A DNA stretch of 64,000 nt from FEN-1219 sp963728995. GTDB taxonomy: Bacteria; Pseudomonadota; Gammaproteobacteria; Steroidobacterales; Rariloculaceae. Both the position numbers and the translations under genes were made by a program. The stretch's first letter is position 1; every line of letters starts with the position of its first letter. Location of the stretch: the NCBI GenBank assembly GCA_963728995.1, contig CAVSMD010000006.1:62001-126000 (forward strand). Reading direction: 5' to 3'. Positions 26,773 to 36,160 of the stretch are shown piece after piece. The notes below the pieces were generated by a model. It saw nothing but the letters and a program-made list of their open reading frames with translations, was not told where the DNA came from and searched no databases.

Positions 26773-26844
26773 GCGCGAGTCGCTGCTCAGAATCGTTCGA
26801 CCGGCGGAGAGGCGCTTGCGGCCATTGCCCCGGTCACGCTCCGG

Positions 26845-27129
26845 CTATTCGATGACCTTCGGCACGAGATACAGATCGCGTTCCACGCGCGCGGCGTTGC
26901 GCTGATACAGCTCATGACGGTCGACCTCGGTCACGACGTCGGGTCGTAACCGCTGGGCACGGTCGAGCGGATGAGCCATGGGGCGCACGCCCGACGTGTC
27001 GACGGCCTGGAGCTGATCCACCATGGCGACGATGCTCGAAAGCTTGGCCGAAACGTCGGCGATCTCGGCGTCGGTAACCTCTAGACGGGCGAGCCGGGAA
27101 AGGCGGCGGATGTCGTCGGGACGGAGCAC
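26845..27129 (-). CDS. gatC: Asp/Glu-tRNA amidotransferase subunit C
   Basis: A small stabilising subunit that wraps around GatA. The 94-residue sequence is typical: DIRRLSRLARLEVTDAEIAD, MVDQLQAVDTSGVRPMAHPL, then LRPDVV. It is the first gene of the gatC-gatA-gatB-hslO unit, divergent from mreB. Confidence 0.93.
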   Translation of the reverse strand: MLRPDDIRRLSRLARLEVTDAEIADVSAKLSSIVAMVDQLQAVDTSGVRPMAHPLDRAQRLRPDVVTEVDRHELYQRNAARVERDLYLVPKVIE

Positions 27130-27258
27130 GTTTTGTCGCTTCGAATAGGGCGTGAAAAAGGCAGTGATCTACTTCTCATTAAACTATACACGTCGCTTGT
27201 GGATTGGCCTACCTATGTTAAAGTCCCGTTGTTTTCACTCTAGCGGCCTTGGGCCTCG
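27130..27258. promoter_or_regulatory. Divergent gatC/mreB intergenic region
   Basis: The 129-nt gap is visibly AT-richer than its flanks and is the only place from which both divergent units could be transcribed. TATAGT on the minus strand (27183-27188) is a plausible -10 for gatC; TATACA (27185-27190) is a weak -10 candidate for mreB. No good -35 element is apparent for either, so the boxes are tentative. Confidence 0.4.
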
Positions 27259-28302
27259 ATGTTAAAGAGTTTTCTCGGATACTTCTCGAACGATTTATCC
27301 ATCGACTTGGGCACCGCAAACACCCTGATTTACGTTCGGGGTCGCGGTATCGTTTTGAACGAACCCTCGGTGGTCGCGATCCGGGAGGAACCGGGTCGCG
27401 GCGGTAAGGTGCTCGAAGCCGTCGGCGTCGACGCCAAGAACATGCTCGGCCGAACGCCGGGACATATTACCGCCATTCGACCGCTGAAGGATGGCGTCAT
27501 CGCGGATTTCAGCGTCACGGAAAAGATGCTTCAGTATTTCATCAAGAAGGCGCATGGCTCGCGCTATTTCCGACCGAGCCCGCGCGTGCTCGTGTGCGTG
27601 CCGTACGGCTCCACGCAAGTCGAGCGGCGTGCGATTCGCGAGTCGGCCGAAGGCGCCGGCGCGCGCAAGGTGTATCTGGTCGAGGAGCCGATGGCGGCCG
27701 CGATCGGCGCCGGCATGCCGGTGCACGAGGCGCGCGGCTCCATGGTGCTCGACATCGGGGGCGGCACGTCGGAAGTGGCGGTGATCTCGCTGAACGGCAT
27801 CGTGTACGCAGCGTCGGTGCGCATCGGCGGCGATCGCTTCGATGAGGCCATCACGAATTACGTACGGCGCAACTACGGCATTCTGATCGGCGAAGCCACG
27901 GCGGAGCGCATCAAGCACGAGATCGGTTCGGCCTATCCGGGTCAGGAAGTACGCGAGATCTCCGTGAAAGGCCGCAATCTCTCGGAAGGTGTGCCGCGCA
28001 GCTTCACGCTGAACAGCAACGAGATTCTCGAAGCGCTGCAGGAGCCGCTGCAGGGCATCGTGGGCGCGGTCAAGCTCGCGCTCGAGCAAACGCCGCCCGA
28101 GCTCGGTGCGGACGTCGCCGAGCGCGGCATCGTGCTCACCGGAGGCGGTGCCCTGTTGACGGACATCGACAAGCTGTTGACCGAGGAAACCGGTCTGCCC
28201 GTGGTCATCGCGGACGACCCGCTGACCTGCGTGGCGCGTGGGGGTGGACGAGTGCTCGAGCTGCTCGACGAGTACGGGCCGTCCGCTTTCTCCGTGGAGT
28301 GA
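27259..28302 (+). CDS. mreB: Rod-shape actin MreB
   Basis: The bacterial actin that organises the elongasome. The product has 347 residues. Actin-fold motifs are clear: phosphate 1 loop DLSIDLGTANTLIYV, VCVPYGSTQVERRAI, EEPMAAAIGAGMPV, phosphate 2 loop MVLDIGGGTSEVAV and adenosine loop GIVLTGGGALL. It is the first gene of the mreBCD-mrdA-rodA run, with the promoter presumably in the gap to gatC. Confidence 0.97.
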   Translation: MLKSFLGYFSNDLSIDLGTANTLIYVRGRGIVLNEPSVVAIREEPGRGGKVLEAVGVDAKNMLGRTPGHITAIRPLKDGVIADFSVTEKMLQYFIKKAHGSRYFRPSPRVLVCVPYGSTQVERRAIRESAEGAGARKVYLVEEPMAAAIGAGMPVHEARGSMVLDIGGGTSEVAVISLNGIVYAASVRIGGDRFDEAITNYVRRNYGILIGEATAERIKHEIGSAYPGQEVREISVKGRNLSEGVPRSFTLNSNEILEALQEPLQGIVGAVKLALEQTPPELGADVAERGIVLTGGGALLTDIDKLLTEETGLPVVIADDPLTCVARGGGRVLELLDEYGPSAFSVE

Positions 28303-28337
28303 TCTGAAGTAACGGTATCGGCGACGGAGCAAGACGC

Positions 28338-29249
28338 ATGAGTGCGCAAGGAAGAAACGCCGCCGGGTTTGGGCGAAGCGGGTTTTCCTTGGGCGTGCGC
28401 TTCATGCTGCTCGCCGTCGTCTGCATCGCGCTGATGCTGCTCGACCAGCGCCAGCAACAGCTGCAGCGTGTTCGGCAGGCCCTTTCGGTCGTCGTCTATC
28501 CCGTTCGTGTGCTCGTCGATCTGCCGTTTCGCACGTGGCAGTCGGCGCGCACGAATTTCGCAGAACGCGGCGCGCTGATCGCGGAGAACGAGCAGCTGAA
28601 ACGCGAGCGGCTCGACACCGAGCTGCGCCTGCAACGGCTAGCCGCGCTCGAGACGGAGAACGAACGCCTGCGGCAGTTGCTCGATTCGACCGAGCGCGTC
28701 GGGTTGCGTGCCTTGGTGGCGGAGATCCTGTCGGTCGACCTGAATCCTTACCGGCAACGCTTCGACTTGAACCGCGGCTTGACCGATGGCGTCTTCGTGG
28801 GCCAGGCGCTGCTCGACGCGCAGGGCGTCGTCGGCCAGATCGTGCGCGTCGATGCGTTCACGTCCGAGGCCGTGCTGATCACCGACGCCGATCACGCCGT
28901 GCCGGTTGCGTTCAATCGCAACAACTTGCGCACGATTGCGGTGGGCCTGGGCGATAGCAGTCGGCTGCGGTTGCCTTATCTGACCAACAGCGCCGACGTG
29001 AAGGAGGGCGATCTGCTCGTGACGTCCGGCCTGGGTGGCGTGTTCCCGCCGGGTTATCCGGTCGGCCGCGTCGTCGAGGTGCGGCTGCAGCCGGAACAGT
29101 CGTTCGCGGAGATCATCGCCGAGCCGGCCTCGGCACTCGATCGCGACCGCGAGGTTCTGCTGGTCTGGAACGAGCAGGTGACACCCGCGAGCCCCACGGG
29201 GTCGAAGGCGCCTCTCGCGCGCGGTGCGCGTGTGGCGGAGGCGCGGTGA
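28338..29249 (+). CDS. mreC: Rod-shape protein MreC
   Basis: An inner-membrane protein whose periplasmic coiled coil and beta domain link MreB to PBP2. The product has 303 residues: a short cytosolic tail, one membrane helix (FMLLAVVCIALMLLDQ), a coiled coil (about 70-115, RLDTELRLQRLAALETENER then LRQLL) and beta-barrel subdomains with GLTDGVFVGQALLDAQGVVG and GDLLVTSGLGGVFPPGYPVG. The stop overlaps the mreD start as TGATG. Confidence 0.95.
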   Translation: MSAQGRNAAGFGRSGFSLGVRFMLLAVVCIALMLLDQRQQQLQRVRQALSVVVYPVRVLVDLPFRTWQSARTNFAERGALIAENEQLKRERLDTELRLQRLAALETENERLRQLLDSTERVGLRALVAEILSVDLNPYRQRFDLNRGLTDGVFVGQALLDAQGVVGQIVRVDAFTSEAVLITDADHAVPVAFNRNNLRTIAVGLGDSSRLRLPYLTNSADVKEGDLLVTSGLGGVFPPGYPVGRVVEVRLQPEQSFAEIIAEPASALDRDREVLLVWNEQVTPASPTGSKAPLARGARVAEAR

Positions 29250-29737
29250 TGGGCGGAGCCGTCGGTAACTGGTTCGTGCCGGCCTTGAGCCTCGCGCTCA
29301 CGCTTGCGCTCGGCGTCGTGCCGCTGCCGGAATCGGTGGAGTCGCTGCGGCCCGACTGGATGGCCGTCGTGCTGCTGTACTGGTCGCTGATGTCGCCGCG
29401 CAAGCTCAGTCTGCTCACGGCGTTCTGGATGGGCTTGGCCGTCGACACGCTGTCCGGCGCGCTGCTCGGGCAAAACGCGCTCGCGTTGCTCGTGATCGTC
29501 TATCTGGCCGATCGGTTCCATCTGCGGTTGCGCGTCTTTCCGATCTCCCAGCTTGCGCTGACCGTGCTCGTGTTGCTCGGGCTGTACGAGTTCGTGCTGT
29601 TCTGGATCGACGGGATCGCCGGACGCACCGTGCCCCTCACCGAGCGCTGGGTGCCGCCGCTGACGGGCACGCTGGTGTGGCTCGTCATGCTGTTCGTGTT
29701 CCATCGCGGCCAGCGCGAAGCGCAGGCGAGGCTTTAG
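29249..29737 (+). CDS. mreD: Rod-shape protein MreD
   Basis: A polytopic inner-membrane partner of MreC. The product has 162 residues from ATG 29249 (a GTG three bases earlier is also possible). About five membrane helices are predicted; RPDWMAVVLLYWSLMSPRK and GALLGQNALALLVIVYLAD are family hallmarks. It overlaps the mreC stop and is followed by mrdA after 3 nt, which supports co-translation of the elongasome proteins. Confidence 0.93.
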   Translation: MGGAVGNWFVPALSLALTLALGVVPLPESVESLRPDWMAVVLLYWSLMSPRKLSLLTAFWMGLAVDTLSGALLGQNALALLVIVYLADRFHLRLRVFPISQLALTVLVLLGLYEFVLFWIDGIAGRTVPLTERWVPPLTGTLVWLVMLFVFHRGQREAQARL

Positions 29738-29740
29738 AGC

Positions 29741-31666
29741 ATGGCCGGGCCCTCCTTACGGCTGAAGGATCACTGGAAGGAGCAACGACTGTTCCAGTCG
29801 CGGATCATCGCGGCGGCGATCGTCGTGATGCTCCTCACGGGTCTCGTCGTCATGCAACTCGTGCGGCTGCAGATCATCGATTACCAGCGCTTCGTGGAGC
29901 TTTCGCAGGGCAATCGCTTCCGCATCGAGCCCTTGCCGCCGACGCGCGGCCTGATCTACGACCGTAACGGCATCGTGATCGCGGAGAATCAGCCCAGCTG
30001 GGAGCTCGTGGCCGTCGGCGAGGAAATCGACGATCTCGAGCACACCCTCACCGCGCTCGAGGCGCTGTCGCTGACGGATCCGTCGGAGCACAACACGTTG
30101 CGCGATCTCGTGCGCTCGCACCGGGGGTTCGAGCGCGTGAAGCTCAGCAATCTCACCGAGGAGCAGGCGGCGACGTTCGCCGTGCGGCGGCATCGGTTTC
30201 CCGGTGTCGACATCCAAGAGGAGCTCGTGCGCAACTACCCGTTCGGCGAAGCGAGCGCGCACGCGATCGGCTACGTCGGCAGCATCAGCGTGGCCGACCT
30301 CGAGCGCATCGAGCGCAGCGATTACGCGGCGACTTCGCAGATCGGCAAGACCGGCATCGAGCGCGCTTACGAGACGGTTCTTCACGGGCACGTCGGCTAC
30401 CGTCAGCAAGTCGTGAACGCGCAGGGTCGTGTGCTGTTCGACCCCATCGTCGACTCGCATGCGGAGAACATCGCGAACTTCATCGGTGGCCTGCAGAGCA
30501 AGTCCCCGGTGCCGGGTAACAACGTGGTCCTGTCGCTCGACATGCGGCTGCAGCTCGCGGCGCAGCAAGCGCTGGCGGAGCTGCGTGGCGCGATCGTGGC
30601 CATCGACCCGCGCAGCGGCGACGTGCTCGCGCTCGTGAGCTCGCCCTCGTTCGACCCGAACCGTTTCGCGAGCGGCTTGAGCCGCTCGGACTACGTGGCG
30701 CTGACGCTCGACCCCGACAAGCCTCTCTTGAACCGCGCGCTCTCGGGTGTCTATCCGCCCGGCTCGACCGTGAAGCCGTTCATCAGTCTCGCGGCGCTGG
30801 TGCACGAGAGCATCGATCCGAACAAACAGGTCTACTGCCCCGGCGAGTACCACATCCCCGGCCAGACGCACAGATACCGCGAGGGTCGCGGCGGCGTGCA
30901 CGGCCCGGTCGATCTGCACGAGGCCATCGTCCGCTCGTGCGACGTGTACTTCTATCAGCTCGCTCTCGCGATGGGCATCGACGACGTGTCGAGCGGGCTC
31001 AAGGCATTCGGGTTCGGTGCCGTCACGGGCCTCGACATCGACGGCGAGAAGGCCGGGATCCTGCCCTCGCCGGAATGGAAGAAGAAGCACTTCTCGCGCC
31101 GCGAGGACCAGGTTTGGTTTCCGGGCGAGACCATCAACACCGGCGTCGGCCAGGGCTACATGCTCGTGACGCCGTTGCAGCTCGCGCACGCCGAGGCGAC
31201 GCTCGCCGTGCGCGGTGTCGGCTACGCACCGCGCCTCTTGATCGGCGTCGAGGACGCCGTGACCAGGACCGTCGAGTATTCGAATCCCACGAGCCTGTCG
31301 CCCGTCGAAGGCCCTGCGCCCGAGCACTGGGATTTCGTGCGGGAAGCCATGGTCGGTGTCACGTCGGAGCCGCGCGGCACGGCGCGCGCTGCGATGCAAG
31401 GCGTTCCGTACCGCGTGGCCGGCAAAACGGGCACCGCGCAGGTGTTCACGGTGGGCCAGGACGAAAAATACCGGGAAGACGAGGTCGACGTGCGCTTGCG
31501 CGATCACGGCCTGTTCGTCGCCTACGCCCCGGCCGACGCGCCGCGAATCGCGCTCGCCGTCATCGTCGAGAACGGCGGCGGCGGGGCGCGCGCGGCGGCG
31601 CCCGTCGCGCGCAAGATCCTCGATGCCTATTTCGTCGGGGAGGGCTATGTCGCTCGCGAGCCTTGA
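29741..31666 (+). CDS. mrdA: Penicillin-binding protein 2 (elongasome transpeptidase)
   Basis: A class B PBP that cross-links lateral-wall peptidoglycan with RodA. The product has 641 residues: one N-terminal membrane helix (IIAAAIVVMLLTGLVVMQLV), a pedestal domain with PPTRGLIYDRNGIVIAEN and a transpeptidase domain with SxxK at STVK (nucleophile Ser342), SCD as the second motif and KTGTAQ as the third. The length and motif spacing match E. coli PBP2. The 3' end overlaps rodA by 20 nt. Confidence 0.96.
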   Translation: MAGPSLRLKDHWKEQRLFQSRIIAAAIVVMLLTGLVVMQLVRLQIIDYQRFVELSQGNRFRIEPLPPTRGLIYDRNGIVIAENQPSWELVAVGEEIDDLEHTLTALEALSLTDPSEHNTLRDLVRSHRGFERVKLSNLTEEQAATFAVRRHRFPGVDIQEELVRNYPFGEASAHAIGYVGSISVADLERIERSDYAATSQIGKTGIERAYETVLHGHVGYRQQVVNAQGRVLFDPIVDSHAENIANFIGGLQSKSPVPGNNVVLSLDMRLQLAAQQALAELRGAIVAIDPRSGDVLALVSSPSFDPNRFASGLSRSDYVALTLDPDKPLLNRALSGVYPPGSTVKPFISLAALVHESIDPNKQVYCPGEYHIPGQTHRYREGRGGVHGPVDLHEAIVRSCDVYFYQLALAMGIDDVSSGLKAFGFGAVTGLDIDGEKAGILPSPEWKKKHFSRREDQVWFPGETINTGVGQGYMLVTPLQLAHAEATLAVRGVGYAPRLLIGVEDAVTRTVEYSNPTSLSPVEGPAPEHWDFVREAMVGVTSEPRGTARAAMQGVPYRVAGKTGTAQVFTVGQDEKYREDEVDVRLRDHGLFVAYAPADAPRIALAVIVENGGGGARAAAPVARKILDAYFVGEGYVAREP

Positions 31667-32774
31667 GTGGGGACGCGTCGGGTCCGGCCGCCGCCTGCCG
31701 TTCGGCGGCCTCGTCGTCGACATGCCGTTGCTCGTGCTGCTCGTGGCGATCGTGGGCCTCGGGTTCGTCGTGCTGTACAGCGCGCTCGCCGCCGATCTGA
31801 GCCTGCTGATGCGCCAGGGGCTGCGCTTCGCGCTTGGCCTGGCCGCGTTCCTCGTGCTCTCGCAGGTGCCGCCGCGCTATCTCAGGATCTTCACGCCGTG
31901 GCTGTTCTTCCTCGGCCTTGGGCTGCTGCTGGTCGTGATGGTGGAAGGCGAGATCGGCAAGGGTGCGCAGCGCTGGCTCGACCTCGGCATCATCCGGTTC
32001 CAGCCGTCCGAGATCATGAAGCTCTCGGCGCCGATGATGGTCGCCTGGTTCATGCACGAGCGGCGCCTGCCGCCGACGTTCCTGCAAACGGTGGCCATGG
32101 TGCTGATCGTGAGCGTGCCCGCCGGCTTGATCGCGGAGCAGCCCGATCTCGGCACTGCGCTGCTCGTGATCGCCGCCGGGGGGCTGGCGATCCTGCTCGC
32201 CGGCATCAGCGTGAAGATCATGATGAGCGTCGGTGTGGCGGGGCTCGCAGTCGTGCCGTTGCTCTGGCACTACATGCGCGATTATCAGCGCGCCCGGGTG
32301 TTCACGTTCCTGAACCCCGAGCTCGATCCTCTCGGCGCGGGCTACAACACGATCCAGGCGAAGATCGCGATCGGCTCGGGCGGGCTGTTCGGCAAGGGCT
32401 GGCTGAACGGCACCCAAGCGCATCTCGAGTTCCTGCCGGAGCGCTCCACGGATTTCATCTTCGCCGTGATGGGCGAGGAGTTCGGTTTGCTCGGGTTGCT
32501 GCTGCTGCTCGTGCTGTACTTGGCACTCGTCGGGCGCGGCCTGTACATCGCGGCCGAGGCGCAGGACACGTTCACGCGGCTCCTGGCCGGCGCGTTGTCG
32601 CTGACATTCTTCTTCTACGTGTTCGTGAATGCAGGCATGGTATCCGGGTTGCTGCCGATCGTCGGCGTGCCGCTGCCGCTGGTGAGTGCCGGCGGTACGG
32701 CGATGGTGACCCTCATGGCCGGCTTCGGTATGCTCGCGTCGATCCATGGGCACAGGAAGTTGATGGCACCATGA
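31647..32774 (+). CDS. mrdB: Peptidoglycan glycosyltransferase RodA
   Basis: A SEDS-family polymerase that builds glycan strands from lipid II with PBP2. The product has 375 residues and about ten membrane helices. SEDS landmarks are RWLDLGIIRFQPSEIMKL, EQPDLGTALLV (with the catalytic Asp candidate), GSGGLFGKGW, LPERSTDFIFAVMGEEFG and VPLPLVSAGGTAM. The start at 31647 was chosen from the family N-terminus and the GGGAGG seven bases before it; the frame is open further upstream inside mrdA but that part is not RodA-like. The stop overlaps mltB as ATGA. Confidence 0.95.
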   Translation: MSLASLEWGRVGSGRRLPFGGLVVDMPLLVLLVAIVGLGFVVLYSALAADLSLLMRQGLRFALGLAAFLVLSQVPPRYLRIFTPWLFFLGLGLLLVVMVEGEIGKGAQRWLDLGIIRFQPSEIMKLSAPMMVAWFMHERRLPPTFLQTVAMVLIVSVPAGLIAEQPDLGTALLVIAAGGLAILLAGISVKIMMSVGVAGLAVVPLLWHYMRDYQRARVFTFLNPELDPLGAGYNTIQAKIAIGSGGLFGKGWLNGTQAHLEFLPERSTDFIFAVMGEEFGLLGLLLLLVLYLALVGRGLYIAAEAQDTFTRLLAGALSLTFFFYVFVNAGMVSGLLPIVGVPLPLVSAGGTAMVTLMAGFGMLASIHGHRKLMAP

Positions 32775-33808
32775 ATGCGAAGCGCAGCGGATGGCGCAGC
32801 GCGATCCTCGGCGGTCTGCTGTTATCGACGGCGGTCGCCGCACAGACGCCGGACGCGGCATCGATCGCGGCGGCCAAGCGCGCGTTCGTCGACCGTATGG
32901 TCAAGCAGCACGACTTCGACCGCGCCGGCCTGGCGGCCGTGCTCGACGAGGCGCAGATCAACCAGACCGTCATCGACACCATGTCGAAGCCACCCGAGCG
33001 CGTGGTGCCGTGGTTCGAGTACCGCAAGATCTTCCTGAACGACGCGCGGATCGGCGCCGGCGTGCAGTTCTGGAGCGAGCACGCCAAGACGATCGACTCG
33101 GTCGCAGAGCGCTTTGGCGTGGCTCCGGAGATGATCGTGGCCATCGTCGGCATCGAAACCTATTTCGGCACGCGCATGGGCAAGTTCCGCGTGCTCGACG
33201 CCCTCGCGACGCTGGCGTTCGCCTATCCGCCGCGCTCGGCGTTCTTCTCCTCGGAGCTGGAGGCGTTTCTGCTGCTCGCGCGCGAGGAGCATCTCGATCC
33301 CACGGCCGCGCTCGGCTCCTATGCGGGCGCCATGGGTGCGGGTCAATTCATCCCCTCGAGCTATCGCGCGTATGCGGTCGACGGCGACGCCGACGGCAAG
33401 CGCGACTTGTGGGGCGACTGGGCCGACGCGCTCGGCAGCGTCGCGAACTACTTCAAGGTGCACGGCTGGCAGGCGGGCGAGCCCGTGGCCGAGCAGGTCA
33501 CGCGTGGTGCGCAATTCGATGGGCCCGAGCCGCGCAACAGTCTCGACCTGCAGGACACGGTCGGCTCGTTGAGTCAGATGGGTTACGTGTTCACCACGGA
33601 GCTGCCGGCCGATACGCCTGCGGCGCCGTATGCGCTCGAGGCCGACGGTGGCGGCTCGGAGTTCTGGGTTGGCTACCACAATTTCCGCGTGATCACGCGC
33701 TACAACCGCAGCCCGAAATACGCGCTGGCGGCGTATCAGCTGAGCCAGGCGATTCGCGAGCGCTACATGAACGATGTCGCAAGCAACACGCGGAGTGCGG
33801 TGCAGTGA
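32771..33808 (+). CDS. mltB: Membrane-bound lytic transglycosylase B family protein
   Basis: Cuts glycan strands to anhydro-muropeptides. The product has 345 residues with a signal peptide (AILGGLLLSTAVAAQ), but no lipobox, so it is probably soluble in the periplasm. The catalytic Glu129 lies in VGIETYFGTRMGKFRVLDAL. Further family blocks are SYAGAMGAGQFIPSSYRAYA, DLWGDWADALGSVANYF and YHNFRVITRYNRSPKYALA. It overlaps rodA upstream and rlpA downstream by 4 nt each. Confidence 0.94.
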   Translation: MNAKRSGWRSAILGGLLLSTAVAAQTPDAASIAAAKRAFVDRMVKQHDFDRAGLAAVLDEAQINQTVIDTMSKPPERVVPWFEYRKIFLNDARIGAGVQFWSEHAKTIDSVAERFGVAPEMIVAIVGIETYFGTRMGKFRVLDALATLAFAYPPRSAFFSSELEAFLLLAREEHLDPTAALGSYAGAMGAGQFIPSSYRAYAVDGDADGKRDLWGDWADALGSVANYFKVHGWQAGEPVAEQVTRGAQFDGPEPRNSLDLQDTVGSLSQMGYVFTTELPADTPAAPYALEADGGGSEFWVGYHNFRVITRYNRSPKYALAAYQLSQAIRERYMNDVASNTRSAVQ

Positions 33809-34734
33809 CGCTCGCGCCGTGGCACGCAGTCCGGTTGTGCGGTGCGGTACTGTCCATGGCGCTGCTCGCGGCGTGCGCCGGCGGCGGGTCACGCCAGACA
33901 TCGCAGGTGACGACGCGTTCGAGCACGGCGGCGCCGTCCACGGAGCCGCGCGCCGACCGCGGTAACCCGCCGTTCTACGACGTGCTCGGCAAGCGTTACC
34001 ACGTGCTGCCGACGAGCGCCGGCTACCGCGCGCGCGGTATCGCGTCGTGGTACGGGCCCGACTTCCATGGTCTCTCGACCTCGAGTGGCGAGCTGTACGA
34101 CATGAACGGCATGACGGCCGCGCACACCACGCTGCCGCTGCCGACGTGGGTGCAGGTGACGAACCTCGAGAACGGTCGCAGCGTGGTCGTCAAGGTGAAT
34201 GACCGCGGTCCGTTCGTCGACAACCGCCTCATCGATCTGTCGTATGCCGCCGCACGGGCGCTCGACATGGTTCGCAACGGCACCGCGCGCGTCGAAGTTC
34301 GCACCGTGGCGCCGCCTTTCGACCGGCCCGTCATGGCCGCGGCGCCGCCACCGCCCGCGCCGGTGCGCCCAGCGGCCGTGCCCGCGCAGGCTGCGACGCG
34401 GCCCGTCATCGTGCCTACCGCTCCGGGTGCGCCGCCGCCGCTCGAGGCCTCGGTCTTCGCGCTGCCGTCCGCGCTGGCGGGCCCGGCGGCGGCCGATGCG
34501 CGTCTGTTCGTCCAGGCGGGCGCTTTCGCCCAGCGCGACAACGCCGTGCGGCTCGTCGCGCGCTTGAAGGCCGACGGCTTCGCGAATCCATTCGTCGTCA
34601 GCGACCAGACGGGAGGCCGCGTGCTGCACCGTGTGCGCTTTGGCCCCATCGGCGACGCCGACGAGTTCGATCGCATGAAGGCCAAGCTGCGCGCGGTCGG
34701 CGTGACCGAGCCGCAACTCGTGGTTGATCGTTGA
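33805..34734 (+). CDS. rlpA: RlpA-like lipoprotein with SPOR domain
   Basis: A lytic transglycosylase or septal-ring lipoprotein that acts on denuded glycan. The start GTG overlaps the mltB stop as GTGA and gives 309 residues. Signal peptide with lipobox LAAC (Cys near residue 20); double-psi beta-barrel domain (ARGIASWYGPDFHGLSTSSG, VKVNDRGPFVDNRLIDLS); a Pro/Ala-rich linker; and a C-terminal SPOR domain (RLFVQAGAFAQRDNAVRLVA, HRVRFGPIGDADEF). The Asp of NDRGPF, needed for activity in studied homologues, is present. Confidence 0.94.
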   Translation: MTLAPWHAVRLCGAVLSMALLAACAGGGSRQTSQVTTRSSTAAPSTEPRADRGNPPFYDVLGKRYHVLPTSAGYRARGIASWYGPDFHGLSTSSGELYDMNGMTAAHTTLPLPTWVQVTNLENGRSVVVKVNDRGPFVDNRLIDLSYAAARALDMVRNGTARVEVRTVAPPFDRPVMAAAPPPPAPVRPAAVPAQAATRPVIVPTAPGAPPPLEASVFALPSALAGPAAADARLFVQAGAFAQRDNAVRLVARLKADGFANPFVVSDQTGGRVLHRVRFGPIGDADEFDRMKAKLRAVGVTEPQLVVDR

Positions 34735-34744
34735 GGACCAAACG

Positions 34745-35896
34745 ATGACGGACTGCCGACCGATCGCGCGAATGCTCTGCCTGGTGCTGGTTGCGCTCGC
34801 GGGGAGTGCTCTCGCGGGAGAGTCCACGTCGGCCACCGCGCCGCCGCGACTCGATTTCAAGAGCCACTATCTGGTCGATTTCGCGACGGACACCGTGCTG
34901 GCGGCGAGCGCGGCGGACGAGCAGCTTCCGCCGGCGAGCCTGACGAAGCTGATGACGGCCTATCTCGTGTTCGATGCGCTGAAGAGCGGCCGGATTCATC
35001 TCGACGACTCGGTGCCCGTCAGCGAAAAAGCTTGGCGCATGGGCGGAACACGCATGTTCATCGAGGTAAATTCGCGCGTTGTCGTCGAGGATCTCGTTCG
35101 CGGCATGTTGATCCAGTCGGGTAACGACGCGAGCGTGGCGCTTGCGGAGTACGTTGCGGGGTCCGTCGACGGCTTCGTAGGCGAGATGAACGCGGCCGCG
35201 AAGGTGCTCGGCATGGGCAACTCATCGTTTCGCAACCCACACGGATTGCCGGCGCGCGGTCATTACAGCTCGGCGCATGACCTCGCGATCCTGGCAAAGG
35301 CGATCATCGCGAATTTCCCGGAGTACTACGGGCTGTATGCGGAGCGGGAGTTCAGCTACAACGGCATCGTGCAGCAGAACCGCAACGCGCTCTTGCGGCG
35401 CGATCCCAGCGTCGATGGGATGAAAACCGGCCACACCAGCGCGGCCGGTTATTGCCTCGTGACCTCGGCGCTGCGGGGCGGCATGCGGCTGATCGCAGTG
35501 GTCATGGGCGCGCAGAGCGCGAAGTCGCGCAATGACGGCGCGCAGCGGTTGCTCGACTACGGGTTCACGAACTTCGAGACGCGCAAGCTCTACTCGGCGG
35601 GTCAGGCGCTCGAGGAAGCGCCGGTCCGCGGCGGCGCCCCGGACTACGCCGCGATCGGGCCGGCCACGGATCTGTACGTGACGTTGCCGCGCGGCGGCTT
35701 CGCGAGTCTCGAGGAGCGCCGAGAGCGCCAGGACGGCCTGGCCGCGCCGCTCGAAGCGGGCGCGAACGTGGGCCAGCTCGACGTTTGGTTCCGCGGCCGG
35801 CAGCTCGCGACCGCGCCGCTCGTCGTGCTGGGCGGGGTCGCGGAAGGGGGCGTGTGGACGCGGCTGCGCGGAGGACTCACGGGCCTGTGGCAGTGA
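34745..35896 (+). CDS. dacA: D-alanyl-D-alanine carboxypeptidase (PBP5/6 family)
   Basis: Trims the terminal D-Ala of pentapeptide stems. The product has 383 residues from ATG 34745. It shows a signal peptide (ARMLCLVLVALAGSALAGE), SxxK as SLTK with nucleophile Ser65 and Lys68, SGN in IQSGNDASVALAE, and KTG in VDGMKTGHTSAAGYC. The C-terminal beta domain and a closing weakly amphipathic helix follow (VAEGGVWTRLRGGLTGLW), the usual membrane anchor of this family. The stop overlaps ybeD as GTGA. Confidence 0.94.
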   Translation: MTDCRPIARMLCLVLVALAGSALAGESTSATAPPRLDFKSHYLVDFATDTVLAASAADEQLPPASLTKLMTAYLVFDALKSGRIHLDDSVPVSEKAWRMGGTRMFIEVNSRVVVEDLVRGMLIQSGNDASVALAEYVAGSVDGFVGEMNAAAKVLGMGNSSFRNPHGLPARGHYSSAHDLAILAKAIIANFPEYYGLYAEREFSYNGIVQQNRNALLRRDPSVDGMKTGHTSAAGYCLVTSALRGGMRLIAVVMGAQSAKSRNDGAQRLLDYGFTNFETRKLYSAGQALEEAPVRGGAPDYAAIGPATDLYVTLPRGGFASLEERRERQDGLAAPLEAGANVGQLDVWFRGRQLATAPLVVLGGVAEGGVWTRLRGGLTGLWQ

Positions 35897-36153
35897 CGGA
35901 GCCGCAAAAGCCGCTGCTCGAGTTTCCGTGCGATCTTCCCGTCAAGGTGTTCGGCCGTAACGAGCAGCGCTTCCGCGACGCCGCGCTCGCGATCGTCCGC
36001 GCCCATTACGACGAATGGCGCCTCGCGGAGCAAGAGAGCCGACAAGGCAGCTATCTGAGTCTGACGATCACCGTGCGCGCGGAGACTCGCGCGCAGATCG
36101 ACGCCATGTACCAGGATCTCGTGGCTAGCGACGAGATTCTGATGGTGATCTAG
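35893..36153 (+). CDS. ybeD: YbeD/DUF493 family protein
   Basis: A small ferredoxin-fold protein of 86 residues: LEFPCDLPVKVFGRNEQRF, then SYLSLTITVRAETRAQIDAM followed by YQDLVASDEILMVI. It starts at a GTG overlapping the dacA stop, and lipB follows after 7 nt, the same dacA-ybeD-lipB order as in E. coli. Its precise function is not established. Confidence 0.92.
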   Translation: MTEPQKPLLEFPCDLPVKVFGRNEQRFRDAALAIVRAHYDEWRLAEQESRQGSYLSLTITVRAETRAQIDAMYQDLVASDEILMVI

Positions 36154-36160
36154 GAGCGCC

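Noticed and set aside
29756..31723. Minus-strand open frame of 655 codons opposite mrdA
   Set aside because: Pure antisense of a canonical PBP2; no motifs, no ribosome site.
31667..34734. Long alternate plus-strand frames across rodA, mltB and rlpA
   Set aside because: The N-terminal extensions are Arg/Ala-rich shadow sequence; the true proteins begin at the overlapping starts I list.
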